Assembly: GCF_000372465.1 (NCBI RefSeq)
Contig: NZ_AQUZ01000078.1
Coordinates: forward strand, 1 to 36,651
Reading direction: 5' to 3'
Source: Kribbella catacumbae DSM 19601
Lineage (GTDB): Bacteria > Actinomycetota > Actinomycetes > Propionibacteriales > Kribbellaceae
Length of the DNA stretch: 36,651 nt
Both the position numbers and the translations under genes were made by a program. The notes beneath the pieces were generated by a model. It saw only the letters and a list, made by a program, of their open reading frames with translations. It was not told the origin of the DNA and ran no database searches. Numbering within the stretch: position 1 is the first letter of the stretch; each line of letters opens with the position of its first letter. This document shows, in pieces, positions 14,988 to 22,561 of this stretch.

Positions 14988-15494
14988 ATGAGCCAGCACG
15001 ACGAAGCCGCCCGCCGCGACGCCTTCGAAGACGACGTCCGTACTGCGCTGTTCCGCCCGACCGGGGAGTTGCGGCGACTGCAGTTCCGGTTGATGGGTTT
15101 CGCTCTCGGCGTGGCGCTGATCGTGTTGCTGGCACCGACCTGGTTGATCTCTGAACGCTCGTCCCGCCAGACGATCGACATCTACAGCGGCATCAGCCTC
15201 TTCGGTCTCCTCCCGGCCAAGGACTCGCCGATGGGTGCCCTCGGCACCGTCTTGATGTTCGGCTATCTGCTGCTGGCACTCACTCAACTGGTGCTGCCGC
15301 CGGAGTACAAGAGCGCCCTGGCCTCCTGCATCGCCGGTCTGGTCGTCACCTTCACGATCGTCGTCAACCAACCCGAGGCGCAGTCCGAAGCCATCGAGAC
15401 CAACTGGACCGGCGCTCCCCTGGTCGCCCTGCTCATCTGGCTGCTCTTGATCATCACCTGCGGGACAGCAAGAGCTACTACCCAGAGCAACTGA
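14988..15494 (+). CDS. DUF6328-like four-helix membrane protein
   Basis: The 168-aa product has a 35-residue hydrophilic N-terminus (MSQHDEAARRDAFEDDVRTA) and then four hydrophobic segments: LMGFALGVALIVLLAPTWLI, GALGTVLMFGYLLLALTQLV, ALASCIAGLVVTFTIVV and PLVALLIWLLLIITC. GAGAGGAAACG precedes the ATG. The layout resembles small actinobacterial integral membrane proteins such as the DUF6328 group; the family name is tentative and no function is known. The stop is embedded in the first base pairs of the following terminator hairpin. Confidence 0.72.
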   Translation: MSQHDEAARRDAFEDDVRTALFRPTGELRRLQFRLMGFALGVALIVLLAPTWLISERSSRQTIDIYSGISLFGLLPAKDSPMGALGTVLMFGYLLLALTQLVLPPEYKSALASCIAGLVVTFTIVVNQPEAQSEAIETNWTGAPLVALLIWLLLIITCGTARATTQSN

Positions 15495-15535
15495 AAGCGC
15501 CCGGGAGAACCTCTTCAGGTTGTCCCGGGCGCTTT
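15494..15535. terminator. Bidirectional terminator between the membrane-protein gene and ilvE
   Basis: AAAGCGCCCGGGA (15494-15506) pairs perfectly with TCCCGGGCGCTTT (15523-15535) around a 16-nt loop. The flanking A and T runs serve both strands, fitting its place between two convergent genes. Confidence 0.85.
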
Positions 15536-15542
15536 GGGGGTT

Positions 15543-16634
15543 TCAGCAGACCTTCGTCATCCAGCCGTGCGGGTCAGCAGCGCGGCCGTACTGCACATCC
15601 AGGAGAGCAGCTCGGACGGCGGCCGTGACCTTGCCGCCCTCGCCGTCGGCGACCTGGACCTCGCCACCCTTCCACTTGAGCGAGGCGACCGGCGTGATCA
15701 CCGCGGCCGTACCGCAGGCGAACACCTCCTGGATCCGCCCCGACGCCGCCCCGTCGCGCCACTCGTCGATCGAGATCTTGCGCTCGGTGACGGTGTAGCC
15801 GAGATCGGTGACCAGCTTCAGGATCGAGTCCCGGGTGATCCCCTCGAGGATCGTGCCGGACAGCTCCGGCGTGACGACCGAGCTGTCGTCCAGGACGAAG
15901 TACAGGTTCATCCCGCCGAGCTCTTCGACCCACTTCTTCTCGACCGCGTCGAGGAAGGCGACCTGGTCACAACCGTTCTCGATCGCCTCGGCCTGCGCGA
16001 GCAGCGACGAGGCGTAGTTGCCACCCGTCTTGGCCGCGCCGGTGCCACCGGGGGCCGCGCGGGTGTACTCCTCGCTCAGCCAGATCCGGACCGGCTTCAC
16101 GCCCTTGGCGAAGTACGAGCCGGCCGGCGATGCGATCGCGCAGTACGTCACCTGGGCCGACGGCCGGACACCGAGGAACGGGTCCGAGCCGAACATGAAC
16201 GGCCGCAGGTACAAAGAGGTCTCGCCACCGGCGGGAACCCACGCCTTGTCGAGCTCGACCAGCCTGTGCAGCGAGTCCAGGAAGGCGGCCTCGGGCAGCT
16301 CCGGCAGCGCGAGCCGCTTCGCGGAGCGGTTGAACCGCGCCGCGTTGGCCTCGGGCCGGAACAGGTGGATCGAGTCGTCGGGGTGCCGGTAGGCCTTCAT
16401 CCCCTCGAAGATGGTCTGGGCGTAGTGGAACACCGAGGTCGCCGGAGACAGCTCCAGCGGCCCGAAGGCGGTGATCCTCGCGTCGTGCCAGCCGTTCTCC
16501 TTGGTCCAGGTGGCGATCGCCATGTGGTCGGAGAAGTTCTGCCCGAAACCTGGGTTCGCCAGGATCTGGGCGCGCTGGTCGTCGCTGGCCGGTTGGGTGT
16601 TTGGCTCAACGGTGAACTGCAAATCCGCGCTCAT
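15543..16634 (-). CDS. ilvE: Branched-chain amino acid aminotransferase
   Basis: PLP fold-type IV aminotransferase that interconverts Leu, Ile and Val with their 2-oxo acids using glutamate. The 363-aa length is normal for the long (type II, BCAT1-like) class. Visible are FHYAQTIFEGMKAYR, RFNRSAKRLALPELP, SLYLRPFMFGSDPFLGVRP and the PLP lysine region GTGAAKTGGNYASSLLAQ. Next comes VEELGGMNLYFV with SGTILEGITRDSIL for the phosphate cup, and later EVFACGTAAVITPV. It is the last enzyme for all three pathways in this block. It lies 112 bp downstream of leuB on the same strand with a hairpin between, so read-through plus its own promoter is possible. Confidence 0.95.
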   Translation of the reverse strand: MSADLQFTVEPNTQPASDDQRAQILANPGFGQNFSDHMAIATWTKENGWHDARITAFGPLELSPATSVFHYAQTIFEGMKAYRHPDDSIHLFRPEANAARFNRSAKRLALPELPEAAFLDSLHRLVELDKAWVPAGGETSLYLRPFMFGSDPFLGVRPSAQVTYCAIASPAGSYFAKGVKPVRIWLSEEYTRAAPGGTGAAKTGGNYASSLLAQAEAIENGCDQVAFLDAVEKKWVEELGGMNLYFVLDDSSVVTPELSGTILEGITRDSILKLVTDLGYTVTERKISIDEWRDGAASGRIQEVFACGTAAVITPVASLKWKGGEVQVADGEGGKVTAAVRAALLDVQYGRAADPHGWMTKVC

Positions 16635-16696
16635 AGCGGCACCGTACCTCTTGCCGAAGTGGTCAGGCGAGCGTGCTGAAGCCTCTCGCCGCGGCT

Positions 16697-16716
16697 CCGG
16701 CGCCAGGTGGCGCCGG
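16697..16716 (-). terminator. Hairpin between leuB and ilvE
   Basis: CCGGCGCC (16697-16704) and GGCGCCGG (16709-16716) form a perfect 8-bp stem with loop AGGT, 30 nt after the leuB stop on minus. There is no U-tract. It could be a terminator or a processing/attenuation hairpin inside a leuB-ilvE transcript. Confidence 0.45.
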
Positions 16717-16745
16717 CCGGGCGGGCGTCGTACTGGTCCATCGGC

Positions 16746-17795
16746 TCAGCCGGCCGCGCGCTTGGCGATCGCGTCACCGATCTCCGCGGTGGTCCGCGGC
16801 GCGCCGGTGCGCTCCTCGATGTCGGCCGTCACGGCGGCCTCGATCGCGGCCGCCGCCTCGGTCAGGCCGAGGTGGTCGCACAGCAGCGCGGTGGACAGGA
16901 TCGCTGCCGTCGGGTCCGCCTTCTGCTGGCCCGCGATGTCCGGCGCGGAGCCGTGCACGGGCTCGAACATGCTCGGCGCGGTCTTGTCCGGGTTGATATT
17001 GGCGCTCGCGGCCAGGCCGATCCCGCCACTGATCGCCGCGGCCAGATCGGTGATGATGTCGCCGAACAGGTTGTCGGTGACGATCACGTCGAACCGCGCC
17101 GGGTCGGTGACCAGGAAGATGGTCGCCGCGTCCACGTGCAGGTAGTCCACGGCGATGTCCGGGAACTCGGTGGCGACCGCGTCGACGGTCCGCTTCCACA
17201 GGTGACCGGCGTACACGAGCACGTTGTTCTTGTGCACCAGCGTCAGCTTCTTGCGCGGCCGCGCCTGCGCCCGGGCGAACGCGTCCCGGACGACCCGCTC
17301 CACGCCGTACGCCGTGTTGACGGAGACCTCAGTGGCGATCTCGGCCGGCGTACCGACCCGGAGCGCGCCGCCGTTGCCGACGTACGGGCCCTCGGTGCCC
17401 TCGCGGACAACGACGAAGTCGACCTCGCCCGGGTTCGCCAGCGGCGAGCCGACGCTCGGGTACACCTTCGAGGGGCGCAGGTTCACGTAGTGGTCGAGGG
17501 CGAAGCGGAGCTTCAGCAGCAGCCCGCGCTCGAGCACCCCGGACGGCACGGTCGGGTCGCCGACCGCGCCGAGCAGGATGGCGTCGTGGCCGCGGATCTC
17601 CTCGAGTTCGGCATCCGGCAGCGTCTCGCCGGTCTCGTGCCAGCGCTTCGCGCCCAGGTCGTACTCCGTGCGCTCGAACGTCACGCCGTAGTTCGCACTG
17701 ACCGCGTCGAGCACCTTGAGTGCCTCGACAGTGACCTCGGGACCGATCCCGTCGCCACCGACAACAGCCAGCTTGAATGACTTGTTGCTGCTCAC
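16746..17795 (-). CDS. leuB: 3-isopropylmalate dehydrogenase
   Basis: NAD-dependent oxidative decarboxylation of 3-isopropylmalate in leucine synthesis; it also acts on methylmalate from the citramalate route, linking it to CimA. The product is 349 aa. Visible are KLAVVGGDGIGPEVTVEALK, LLGAVGDP, FALDHYVNLRPSKVYP, VVREGTEGPYVGNGG, the catalytic Lys region LVHKNNVLVYAGHLW, VTDNLFGDIITDLAAAISGG and MFEPVHGSAPDIAGQ. The GTG start at 17795 overlaps the stop of a 50-aa ORF (GTGA), and GGGGGAGAA lies upstream. Upstream frames are open much further but are unrelated leader sequence. A candidate leader peptide and hairpin lie further up. Confidence 0.95.
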   Translation of the reverse strand: MSSNKSFKLAVVGGDGIGPEVTVEALKVLDAVSANYGVTFERTEYDLGAKRWHETGETLPDAELEEIRGHDAILLGAVGDPTVPSGVLERGLLLKLRFALDHYVNLRPSKVYPSVGSPLANPGEVDFVVVREGTEGPYVGNGGALRVGTPAEIATEVSVNTAYGVERVVRDAFARAQARPRKKLTLVHKNNVLVYAGHLWKRTVDAVATEFPDIAVDYLHVDAATIFLVTDPARFDVIVTDNLFGDIITDLAAAISGGIGLAASANINPDKTAPSMFEPVHGSAPDIAGQQKADPTAAILSTALLCDHLGLTEAAAAIEAAVTADIEERTGAPRTTAEIGDAIAKRAAG

Positions 17796-17944
17796 TTCTT
17801 GGGTTCTCCCCCGTTGTCGCGGCGGTTCATGGCCTCTTGGACTGGTTGGGTCTCGGCCTGGCGTGGAGCGGGGCGGCGACGGCGGGCGGCTTTGCGCTCG
17901 CGTCCGTCGACGACCTTCCAGTTGGCCGGATACATGTCGTACAT
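17792..17944 (-). CDS. 50-aa basic small protein coupled to leuB
   Basis: From ATG 17944, with GGGAG 7 nt upstream, a 50-codon frame ends in a TGA that overlaps the leuB GTG by 4 nt. It begins MYDMYPANWKVVDGRERKAA, contains an Arg-rich stretch RRRRPAPR, and ends with NRRDNGGEPKK. It has a good SD, clean codon use and tight coupling, so it is probably translated. It could be a genuine small protein or a translational coupling device for leuB. No family recognised, and no branched-chain residue run, so it is not itself a classical attenuation peptide. Confidence 0.6.
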   Translation of the reverse strand: MYDMYPANWKVVDGRERKAARRRRPAPRQAETQPVQEAMNRRDNGGEPKK

Positions 17945-18020
17945 GCTGGTCTCCCGTTTGGTCTAGTGCTGTCACAAACGGCCGACGACTGGCACTACCG
18001 GGCGGGAGGTACGCCGAAAC

Positions 18021-18059
18021 CCGCGCCGGGGAGGTCGGCCTTAGCGGACCCCGGCGCGG
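18021..18059 (-). promoter_or_regulatory. Hairpin in the leuB leader
   Basis: CCGCGCCGGGG (18021-18031) and CCCCGGCGCGG (18049-18059) are perfect complements, an 11-bp stem with a 17-nt loop. On minus the 5' arm lies inside the end of a 15-codon ORF and the loop contains its stop codon. The stem is followed by GTTTCGG, a poor U-tract. It may be an attenuator or simply stable leader structure. Confidence 0.45.
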
Positions 18060-18088
18060 CAGCGAATAAGACGTACCGCGAACTGCAT
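18041..18088 (-). CDS. Candidate leader peptide upstream of the leuB unit
   Basis: A 15-codon ORF (MQFAVRLIRCRAGVR) starts at ATG 18088, has GGAG 5 nt upstream, and ends TAA inside the loop of the leader hairpin. It contains single Val, Leu (rare CTT codon) and Ile codons in a row of four. This is weaker than the ilvB and cimA leaders. Position and SD are supportive; residue content is only suggestive. Confidence 0.35.
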   Translation of the reverse strand: MQFAVRLIRCRAGVR

Positions 18089-18181
18089 GATGGCTCCGAA
18101 GATACTCTGACGTGCGACTATCTCGCCACAATGCGGGCACTCTGTCCCGAGATGTGAGATACCAGTGACACCGCTGGCCCG

Positions 18182-18769
18182 ATGCTGTGCAACTCTCAAC
18201 CGGTGAGTGCTCCCCCAGAACTGCCACCGCTGGTTTCAGCGGCCCTCAGCCTGTCCGGACGGCGCGGATTCGTCAGCGCGACGCGCAACGAGACCGGCCG
18301 GCTGCTCGCCACCTTGGCCGCCTCCCGGACCGGAACCCTCGGCGAGGTCGGCACCGGTTGCGGTGTGGGTTCGGCCTGGCTGCGGCACGGCGCGACCGAC
18401 GACACCAAGATCGTCACGGCCGAAAGCGACCCGCAACTGGCCCAGGTGGTCAAGGAGCTGTTCGCCGACGACGGCCGGATCGAGGTGCTGTCGGCGGACT
18501 GGACGGCACTGATCGAGCGCGGCCCGTTCTCCCTGCTCTTCGTCGACGCCCGCGAGGCGAAGCTGTCCGCCCGCGACGTGATCGCCGAAGCAGTCGAACC
18601 AGGCGGCTTCGTCGTCCTGGACGACTTCACCCCCTCGATGGTCTGGCCCCCGATGTACGAAGGCCGCGTCGACACGCTGCGCCAGGAATGGCTCCAGGAC
18701 AAACGCTTCACCACAGTCGAGGTCATGGTCGCCCCCGACGCCGCAGTACTCCTCGCCACCAAGCGCTAA
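18182..18769 (+). CDS. Class I SAM-dependent (O-)methyltransferase-like protein
   Basis: A 195-aa Rossmann-fold protein: ETGRLLATLAASRTGTLGEVGTG is motif I (GEVGTGCGVGSAWL), TKIVTAESDP is the SAM ribose-binding acid, RIEVLSADWTALI follows, and SLLFVDAREAKLS is the motif containing the metal-binding-type Asp. EPGGFVVLDDFTPS completes the O-methyltransferase (COG4122-like) pattern, and the end is MVAPDAAVLLATKR. ATG 18182 is taken; GTG 18203 in the same frame is an alternative, and neither has a strong SD. Substrate unknown. It diverges from the leuB leader, sharing a regulatory region of about 95 bp with the candidate leader peptide. Confidence 0.82.
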   Translation: MLCNSQPVSAPPELPPLVSAALSLSGRRGFVSATRNETGRLLATLAASRTGTLGEVGTGCGVGSAWLRHGATDDTKIVTAESDPQLAQVVKELFADDGRIEVLSADWTALIERGPFSLLFVDAREAKLSARDVIAEAVEPGGFVVLDDFTPSMVWPPMYEGRVDTLRQEWLQDKRFTTVEVMVAPDAAVLLATKR

Positions 18770-18851
18770 CGCGCGCGCCTCCTGAATCCACCGGAGCGGG
18801 GTTAATCCGCCGAAGCCAGTAAGTTCAGCGGTTTCGGGGAGGTAGCTTGCC

Positions 18852-19007
18852 GTGCCGACTCGCACAGAATCGGTTGGGTCTCGGTGCCCTCAGTGCCCGC
18901 TGGCTGGAACTGGGACTCGGCCCGACCTGCACCGCCGAATCAAACAGGTCTTCGATCCGGCCAACCGGCTCAATCCGGCATGGGTGCTACTCGACGACGT
19001 CGGCTGA
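18852..19007 (+). pseudogene. 3' remnant of an FAD-linked oxidase gene
   Basis: The last 30 codons read RPDLHRRIKQVFDPANRLNP, then AWVLLDDVG and a stop. The (M)xRIKxxFDPxNRLNP signature is the C-terminus of FAD-linked oxidases of the glycolate/D-lactate oxidase group. The preceding 20 codons from GTG 18852 do not look like the family, so only the 3' end survives. Not expected to be functional. Confidence 0.5.
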
Positions 19008-19024
19008 GATCTCCCGGGACCACG

Positions 19025-19067
19025 GCGTGAAGGATTTTTGCCGCTCCGTGGCAAAAATCCTTCACGC
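19025..19067. repeat. Perfect 18-bp inverted repeat with a 7-nt loop
   Basis: GCGTGAAGGATTTTTGCC (19025-19042) is exactly complementary to 19050-19067, loop GCTCCGT. The arms carry a T5/A5 block. It sits in a gene-free zone 18 nt after the oxidase remnant. It may be a bidirectional terminator or a dispersed palindromic element. Confidence 0.8.
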
Positions 19068-19490
19068 GGATCATCTGTCACTCCGCGACTTGCTCGACCA
19101 TGCGTCCGCCGTGGCGAAGGCGTGGACGGCTGCGCACGCACCACCTCGCGCCGACGCCCCGACACGCCGGGGGAAGCGTTTGCTGACCGGAGACGGGTAT
19201 GCACGGACGTCCGGACCCTCCCGGGCCTTGAGCCCCAGGGAGTCGGTCGGATAGGGCGCTATCGGACCCGACCGCGGCGGCCAGCGCGCCGACCGCCCCG
19301 CGAAGCGAGGTTGGCCCCACCATCGCGCCGCCGCAGTAACCCCCAGAACAAGGGTGGGCCCGAGCGCGCTCCCGGGTGGGAGGGCTCGGGCCCTGGCCGG
19401 CCGCCATGCGCCTGCGGGCGGCAGGCCGGTCCTTGTGACGCTGTTCCAGTTTGCCTTCACCCGAGGGTCAGTTGCGACCTCGGGGGTGTC
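19068..19490. other. Gene-free spacer with GC-rich hairpins downstream of serA
   Basis: No frame here has a convincing start, codon use or family resemblance on either strand. It holds a perfect 10-bp stem GGGCCCGAGC/GCTCGGGCCC (19356-19365 with 19384-19393, 18-nt loop) and GCCGGCCGCC-type complementary arms around 19394-19430. The serA-proximal hairpin is listed separately. Confidence 0.55.
19460..19484 (-). terminator. Candidate serA terminator
   Basis: CCCGAGG (19460-19466) and CCTCGGG (19478-19484) form a 7-bp stem starting 7 nt after the serA stop on minus. It is followed by GTGAAGGCAAACTGG, without a U-tract. Position makes a terminator likely; the larger hairpin at 19356-19393 may act as back-up. 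Confidence 0.5.
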
Positions 19491-21089
19491 TCAGACCTCG
19501 AGGTCGACGGTCCGGGCGGTGTCGGCCTGTACTGCGGTGGCGATGTCGTCCAGGACCGTCGTCGGGATGGTGGAGTCGACGCTCAGCGCGACCAACGCCT
19601 TGCCGCCCTTGCGGTCGCGGCTGACCTGCATGCCGGCGATGTTGATGTCGGCCTCACCAAGGATCCGCCCGACGGCACCCACGATGCCCGGCCGGTCCTC
19701 ATAGCCGAGGAACGCCAGGTGCGCGGCCAGCTCGACCTCCAGGTCGAAGCCGTCGATCTCGACCAGCCGCTCGGACTGCTTCACGCCGACCAGCGTGCCG
19801 GACACCGACACCTGGCCGCCGTCGGCGAGCGTGCCGCGCAGGGTGATCAGGTTGCGGTGGTCCGGGCTGTCGTGGTCGGTGACGAGCCGGACCTCGAGGC
19901 CGCGCTCGGCCGCGAGCAGCGGAGCGTTCACGTAGGAGACGTTGTCTTCGACGACATCGGCGAAGACGCCCTTCAGCGCGGCCAGCTCGAGCACCTTCAC
20001 GTCGTACTGCGTGATCTCGCCGCGGACCTCGACGTCGAGCTGCTGGGCGACGCCGCCGGCCAGGGCGGTGAAGATCCGGCCGAGCTTCTCGGTCAGGGAG
20101 ATGCCAGGCCGGACATCCTCGGCGATCACGCCGCCCTGGACGTTGACCGCGTCGGGGACAAGCTCGCCGGACAGTGCCAGCCGGACGGACTTGGCGACCG
20201 CGACCCCGGCCTTCTCCTGCGCCTCGTCGGTGGACGCGCCCAAGTGCGGGGTGGCGACGACGTTCTCGAACTCGAACAGCGGCGAGTCGGTGCAAGGCTC
20301 CTTGGCGAACACGTCCAGCCCGGCCGCGGCGACCCGGCCTTCCTTCAGCGCGGAGTACAGGGCCTGCTCGTCGACGATGCCACCGCGGGCCGCGTTGACG
20401 ATGATGACCTCGGGCTTGACCTTGTGCAGCTGCTCGTCACCGATCAGGCCGATCGTCTCCGGCGTCTTCGGCAGGTGCACCGAGATGAAGTCGGACGCGG
20501 CCAGCAGCTCGTCCAGCGACGCGAGCCGGACGCCCATCTGGGCGGCGCGGCCGGCCTGCACGTACGGGTCGTAGGCGATCACGTTCATGCCGAAGGCGGC
20601 CAGCCGCTGGGCAACCAGGACTCCGATCTTGCCCAGGCCGACGATGCCGACGGTCTTCTCGTACAGCTCGACGCCGGAGTACTTGCTGCGCTTCCACTCG
20701 CCGTTCTTCAGCGACAGGTCGGCGGCCGGGACACGGCGGGCGGCGGCGAGCAGCAGCGCGACGGCGAGCTCGGCGGCGCTGACGATGTTCGAGGTCGGTG
20801 CGTTGACGACCATCACGCCGGCCTGGGTGGCGGCCTTGACGTCGACGTTGTCCAGGCCGACGCCGGCGCGGGCGACGACCTTGAGCTTCTTGGCGGCGGC
20901 GAGCGCCTCGGCGTCCACCTTGGTGGCGCTGCGGATCAGGATGGCGTCGACGTCGGCGATGGCCGGGATCAGCTCGGCACGGTCGGCGCCGTTGGCGTGC
21001 CGGATCTCGAAGTCGGGGCCGAGCGCCTCGACGGTGGCCGGGGAGAGTTCTTCGGCGATCAGGACGACGGGTCGGGCTGCGACAGTCAT
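19491..21089 (-). CDS. serA: D-3-phosphoglycerate dehydrogenase (long, ACT-containing type)
   Basis: First committed step of serine synthesis: NAD-dependent oxidation of 3-phosphoglycerate. The 532-aa length matches the mycobacterial type I enzyme. Visible are the substrate-domain ILIRSATKVDAEAL, VARAGVGLDNVDVKAAT, the Rossmann motif VGIVGLGKIGVLVAQRL, VHLPKTPETIGLIG and the catalytic Arg in NAARGGIVDEQALY. GLDVFAKEPCTDSPLF carries the Glu, and TPHLGASTDEAQEKAG the His. An intervening ASB domain follows (about 320-450), then the C-terminal ACT domain (EDRPGIVGAVGRILGEADIN), which binds serine for feedback. AGGAGATGTCTC precedes ATG 21089. Its link to the branched-chain genes is positional; pyruvate and serine metabolism are connected through serine dehydratase. 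Confidence 0.96.
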   Translation of the reverse strand: MTVAARPVVLIAEELSPATVEALGPDFEIRHANGADRAELIPAIADVDAILIRSATKVDAEALAAAKKLKVVARAGVGLDNVDVKAATQAGVMVVNAPTSNIVSAAELAVALLLAAARRVPAADLSLKNGEWKRSKYSGVELYEKTVGIVGLGKIGVLVAQRLAAFGMNVIAYDPYVQAGRAAQMGVRLASLDELLAASDFISVHLPKTPETIGLIGDEQLHKVKPEVIIVNAARGGIVDEQALYSALKEGRVAAAGLDVFAKEPCTDSPLFEFENVVATPHLGASTDEAQEKAGVAVAKSVRLALSGELVPDAVNVQGGVIAEDVRPGISLTEKLGRIFTALAGGVAQQLDVEVRGEITQYDVKVLELAALKGVFADVVEDNVSYVNAPLLAAERGLEVRLVTDHDSPDHRNLITLRGTLADGGQVSVSGTLVGVKQSERLVEIDGFDLEVELAAHLAFLGYEDRPGIVGAVGRILGEADINIAGMQVSRDRKGGKALVALSVDSTIPTTVLDDIATAVQADTARTVDLEV

Positions 21090-21249
21090 GGAGACATCTC
21101 CTGCGGAAGCGGTTGGGAGCTCGAAGAATCAGAGCACCGCGCTGTGCCCGCTGACCACGATGCTACCTGGTCGGCGATTCCGGCGCCCACACGGTCTCAT
21201 CTCAGTCGCGGGCCCGCAGGGATCGCGGGATCGGTCGTCACCGCGCGGA

Positions 21250-22443
21250 TCAGTCGCAGCTGCGCGGAGTCTGTACGCCGACCGCCTGGTCCACCACGAG
21301 CTTGCCGCCCTCGCGGACCAGCCGGTACCGGTTGTCGATCCGGTTGCAGGTCTGCCCGGCGGCGCCGTTGCTGTTCGGCGAGAACAGCACGGTGAAGGTC
21401 ATCCGGGCGTTCACGAACTCGCCGGCTGACGTCACCTCGGTGATCCGGGCCCCGAACAGGAACGAGGTCTGGTGGTTCTTGAGGTCTCTGGCCACGGTGA
21501 GCGCCTTGGCCAGCTGCTTCGAGTAGAGCTCCCGGATCGCGACGAAATCGTGCTTGTTCGTGGTGGTGATGTAGTCGCCCAGCAGCTTCTGGACCTCGCC
21601 CGCCAGCGGCGTGTTGGCCACCGCCAGCTCGGGCACGATCGGGGTCTGCGGCCCCCGCGAGCGCGGGCAGGTCCCGCCTGGCTCCGGGGTGATCCCGGGC
21701 TGCCCCGTACCGGAGTACTGGCGCAGGTTGTCGAGTGGCACCACCTTGGCGGTGGCCACCGTGTCGCCGGTGACCAGGCCGATCACCCGGCCCGACTTGT
21801 CGAGCACCGGCGAACCGAGTTTGGTCGCGTTGAGCACTGACGGGAGCGGCTTGGGTTCGTTGGCCGGGCCGAGCAGCTGGATGGTCTGCAGCCCGTTGGC
21901 GATGAACCCGAGGACCGCCCGTTCAGCGTCGCCCGGCGGGTCCTTCGGAGCGAGCTGCGCCTTGGGGGTGGTCAGCTGGCCGAGCATCTGCAGTACTGCG
22001 ACGCCGTCCTGGCTGCTCCCGAGCACGTTGGCCCGGCGTACATCGCCGCTGGTGGTCATGAAAGCGACGGACATCGGCTGCTTGATGGACGAGGCCGCGG
22101 TCAGTACGAGCCCGTTCTCGAGCAGTACGCCGGTCGCCTGGCCGGTCCCCTCGCAGGTGGTGGCGAAAATCCGGACGACGCTGGGACCGGCCGCCTTCTG
22201 CACCTCGGCGACGTCCAGGTTGAGACTGTCAGCGCGGACCAGCCAGCCGGCCCCCGCGCCGAGCACGAGAACGAAGACCACCAGCGGGACCACGAACCGC
22301 AGCCGGAACTTCGGCGGCAGCGGCGGCTCGGTCGGTACGGGCGGCCGTCGCGGCGGCGCCTCGATCGACGTCAGCGGCGCCAGCGCCCCGGCCGGGACGC
22401 GCCGAGGCGGTTTCGGCAGCTCTCGCCTGCCGCTGTCCGCCAT
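21250..22443 (-). CDS. Membrane-anchored trypsin-fold protein lacking catalytic residues (pseudoprotease)
   Basis: A 397-aa protein from ATG 22443, preceded by AGGGGG. A Pro-rich cytoplasmic N-terminus (1-47) is followed by one membrane helix (about 48-68, FRLRFVVPLVVFVLVLGAGA) and an extracytoplasmic DegP/trypsin-like domain. The pattern VLLENGLVLTAASSI places S118 where the catalytic His should be. D146 (SQDGVAVL) keeps the Asp position, and TKLGSPVLDKSGRVIGLV has Leu209 where GNSGGP would place the nucleophilic Ser. So two of three catalytic residues are missing. A second domain (about 280-390) with Cys pairs (TCNRIDNRYRLV, ending RSCD) follows. A binding or signalling role is likely. Not obviously linked to serA or ilvC, although on the same strand. 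Confidence 0.78.
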   Translation of the reverse strand: MADSGRRELPKPPRRVPAGALAPLTSIEAPPRRPPVPTEPPLPPKFRLRFVVPLVVFVLVLGAGAGWLVRADSLNLDVAEVQKAAGPSVVRIFATTCEGTGQATGVLLENGLVLTAASSIKQPMSVAFMTTSGDVRRANVLGSSQDGVAVLQMLGQLTTPKAQLAPKDPPGDAERAVLGFIANGLQTIQLLGPANEPKPLPSVLNATKLGSPVLDKSGRVIGLVTGDTVATAKVVPLDNLRQYSGTGQPGITPEPGGTCPRSRGPQTPIVPELAVANTPLAGEVQKLLGDYITTTNKHDFVAIRELYSKQLAKALTVARDLKNHQTSFLFGARITEVTSAGEFVNARMTFTVLFSPNSNGAAGQTCNRIDNRYRLVREGGKLVVDQAVGVQTPRSCD

Positions 22444-22499
22444 CCGCTGCCCCCTGATCACAAGTCCCAAACTCCGGCGTCACCGATTGTGTCAAAGAA

Positions 22500-22543
22500 A
22501 AGCCGACGTTCGGCTCACTTAGATGTGAGCCGAACGTCGGCTT
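22500..22543 (-). terminator. Terminator of ilvBNC
   Basis: A 19-bp perfect stem, AGCCGACGTTCGGCTCAC and its complement plus one outer A-T pair, has a 6-nt loop. On minus it is followed by TTTCTTTG and lies 18 nt after the ilvC stop. This is a strong rho-independent terminator; the next minus-strand gene begins 57 nt further on. Confidence 0.9.
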
Positions 22544-22561
22544 ACTGCGAATCGCTGGGGA

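Noticed and set aside
16746..18227. LeuB extended by 144 residues
   Set aside because: The frame is open to 18227 by chance through the leader. Homology starts at GTG 17795, which has an SD and overlaps the small ORF stop.
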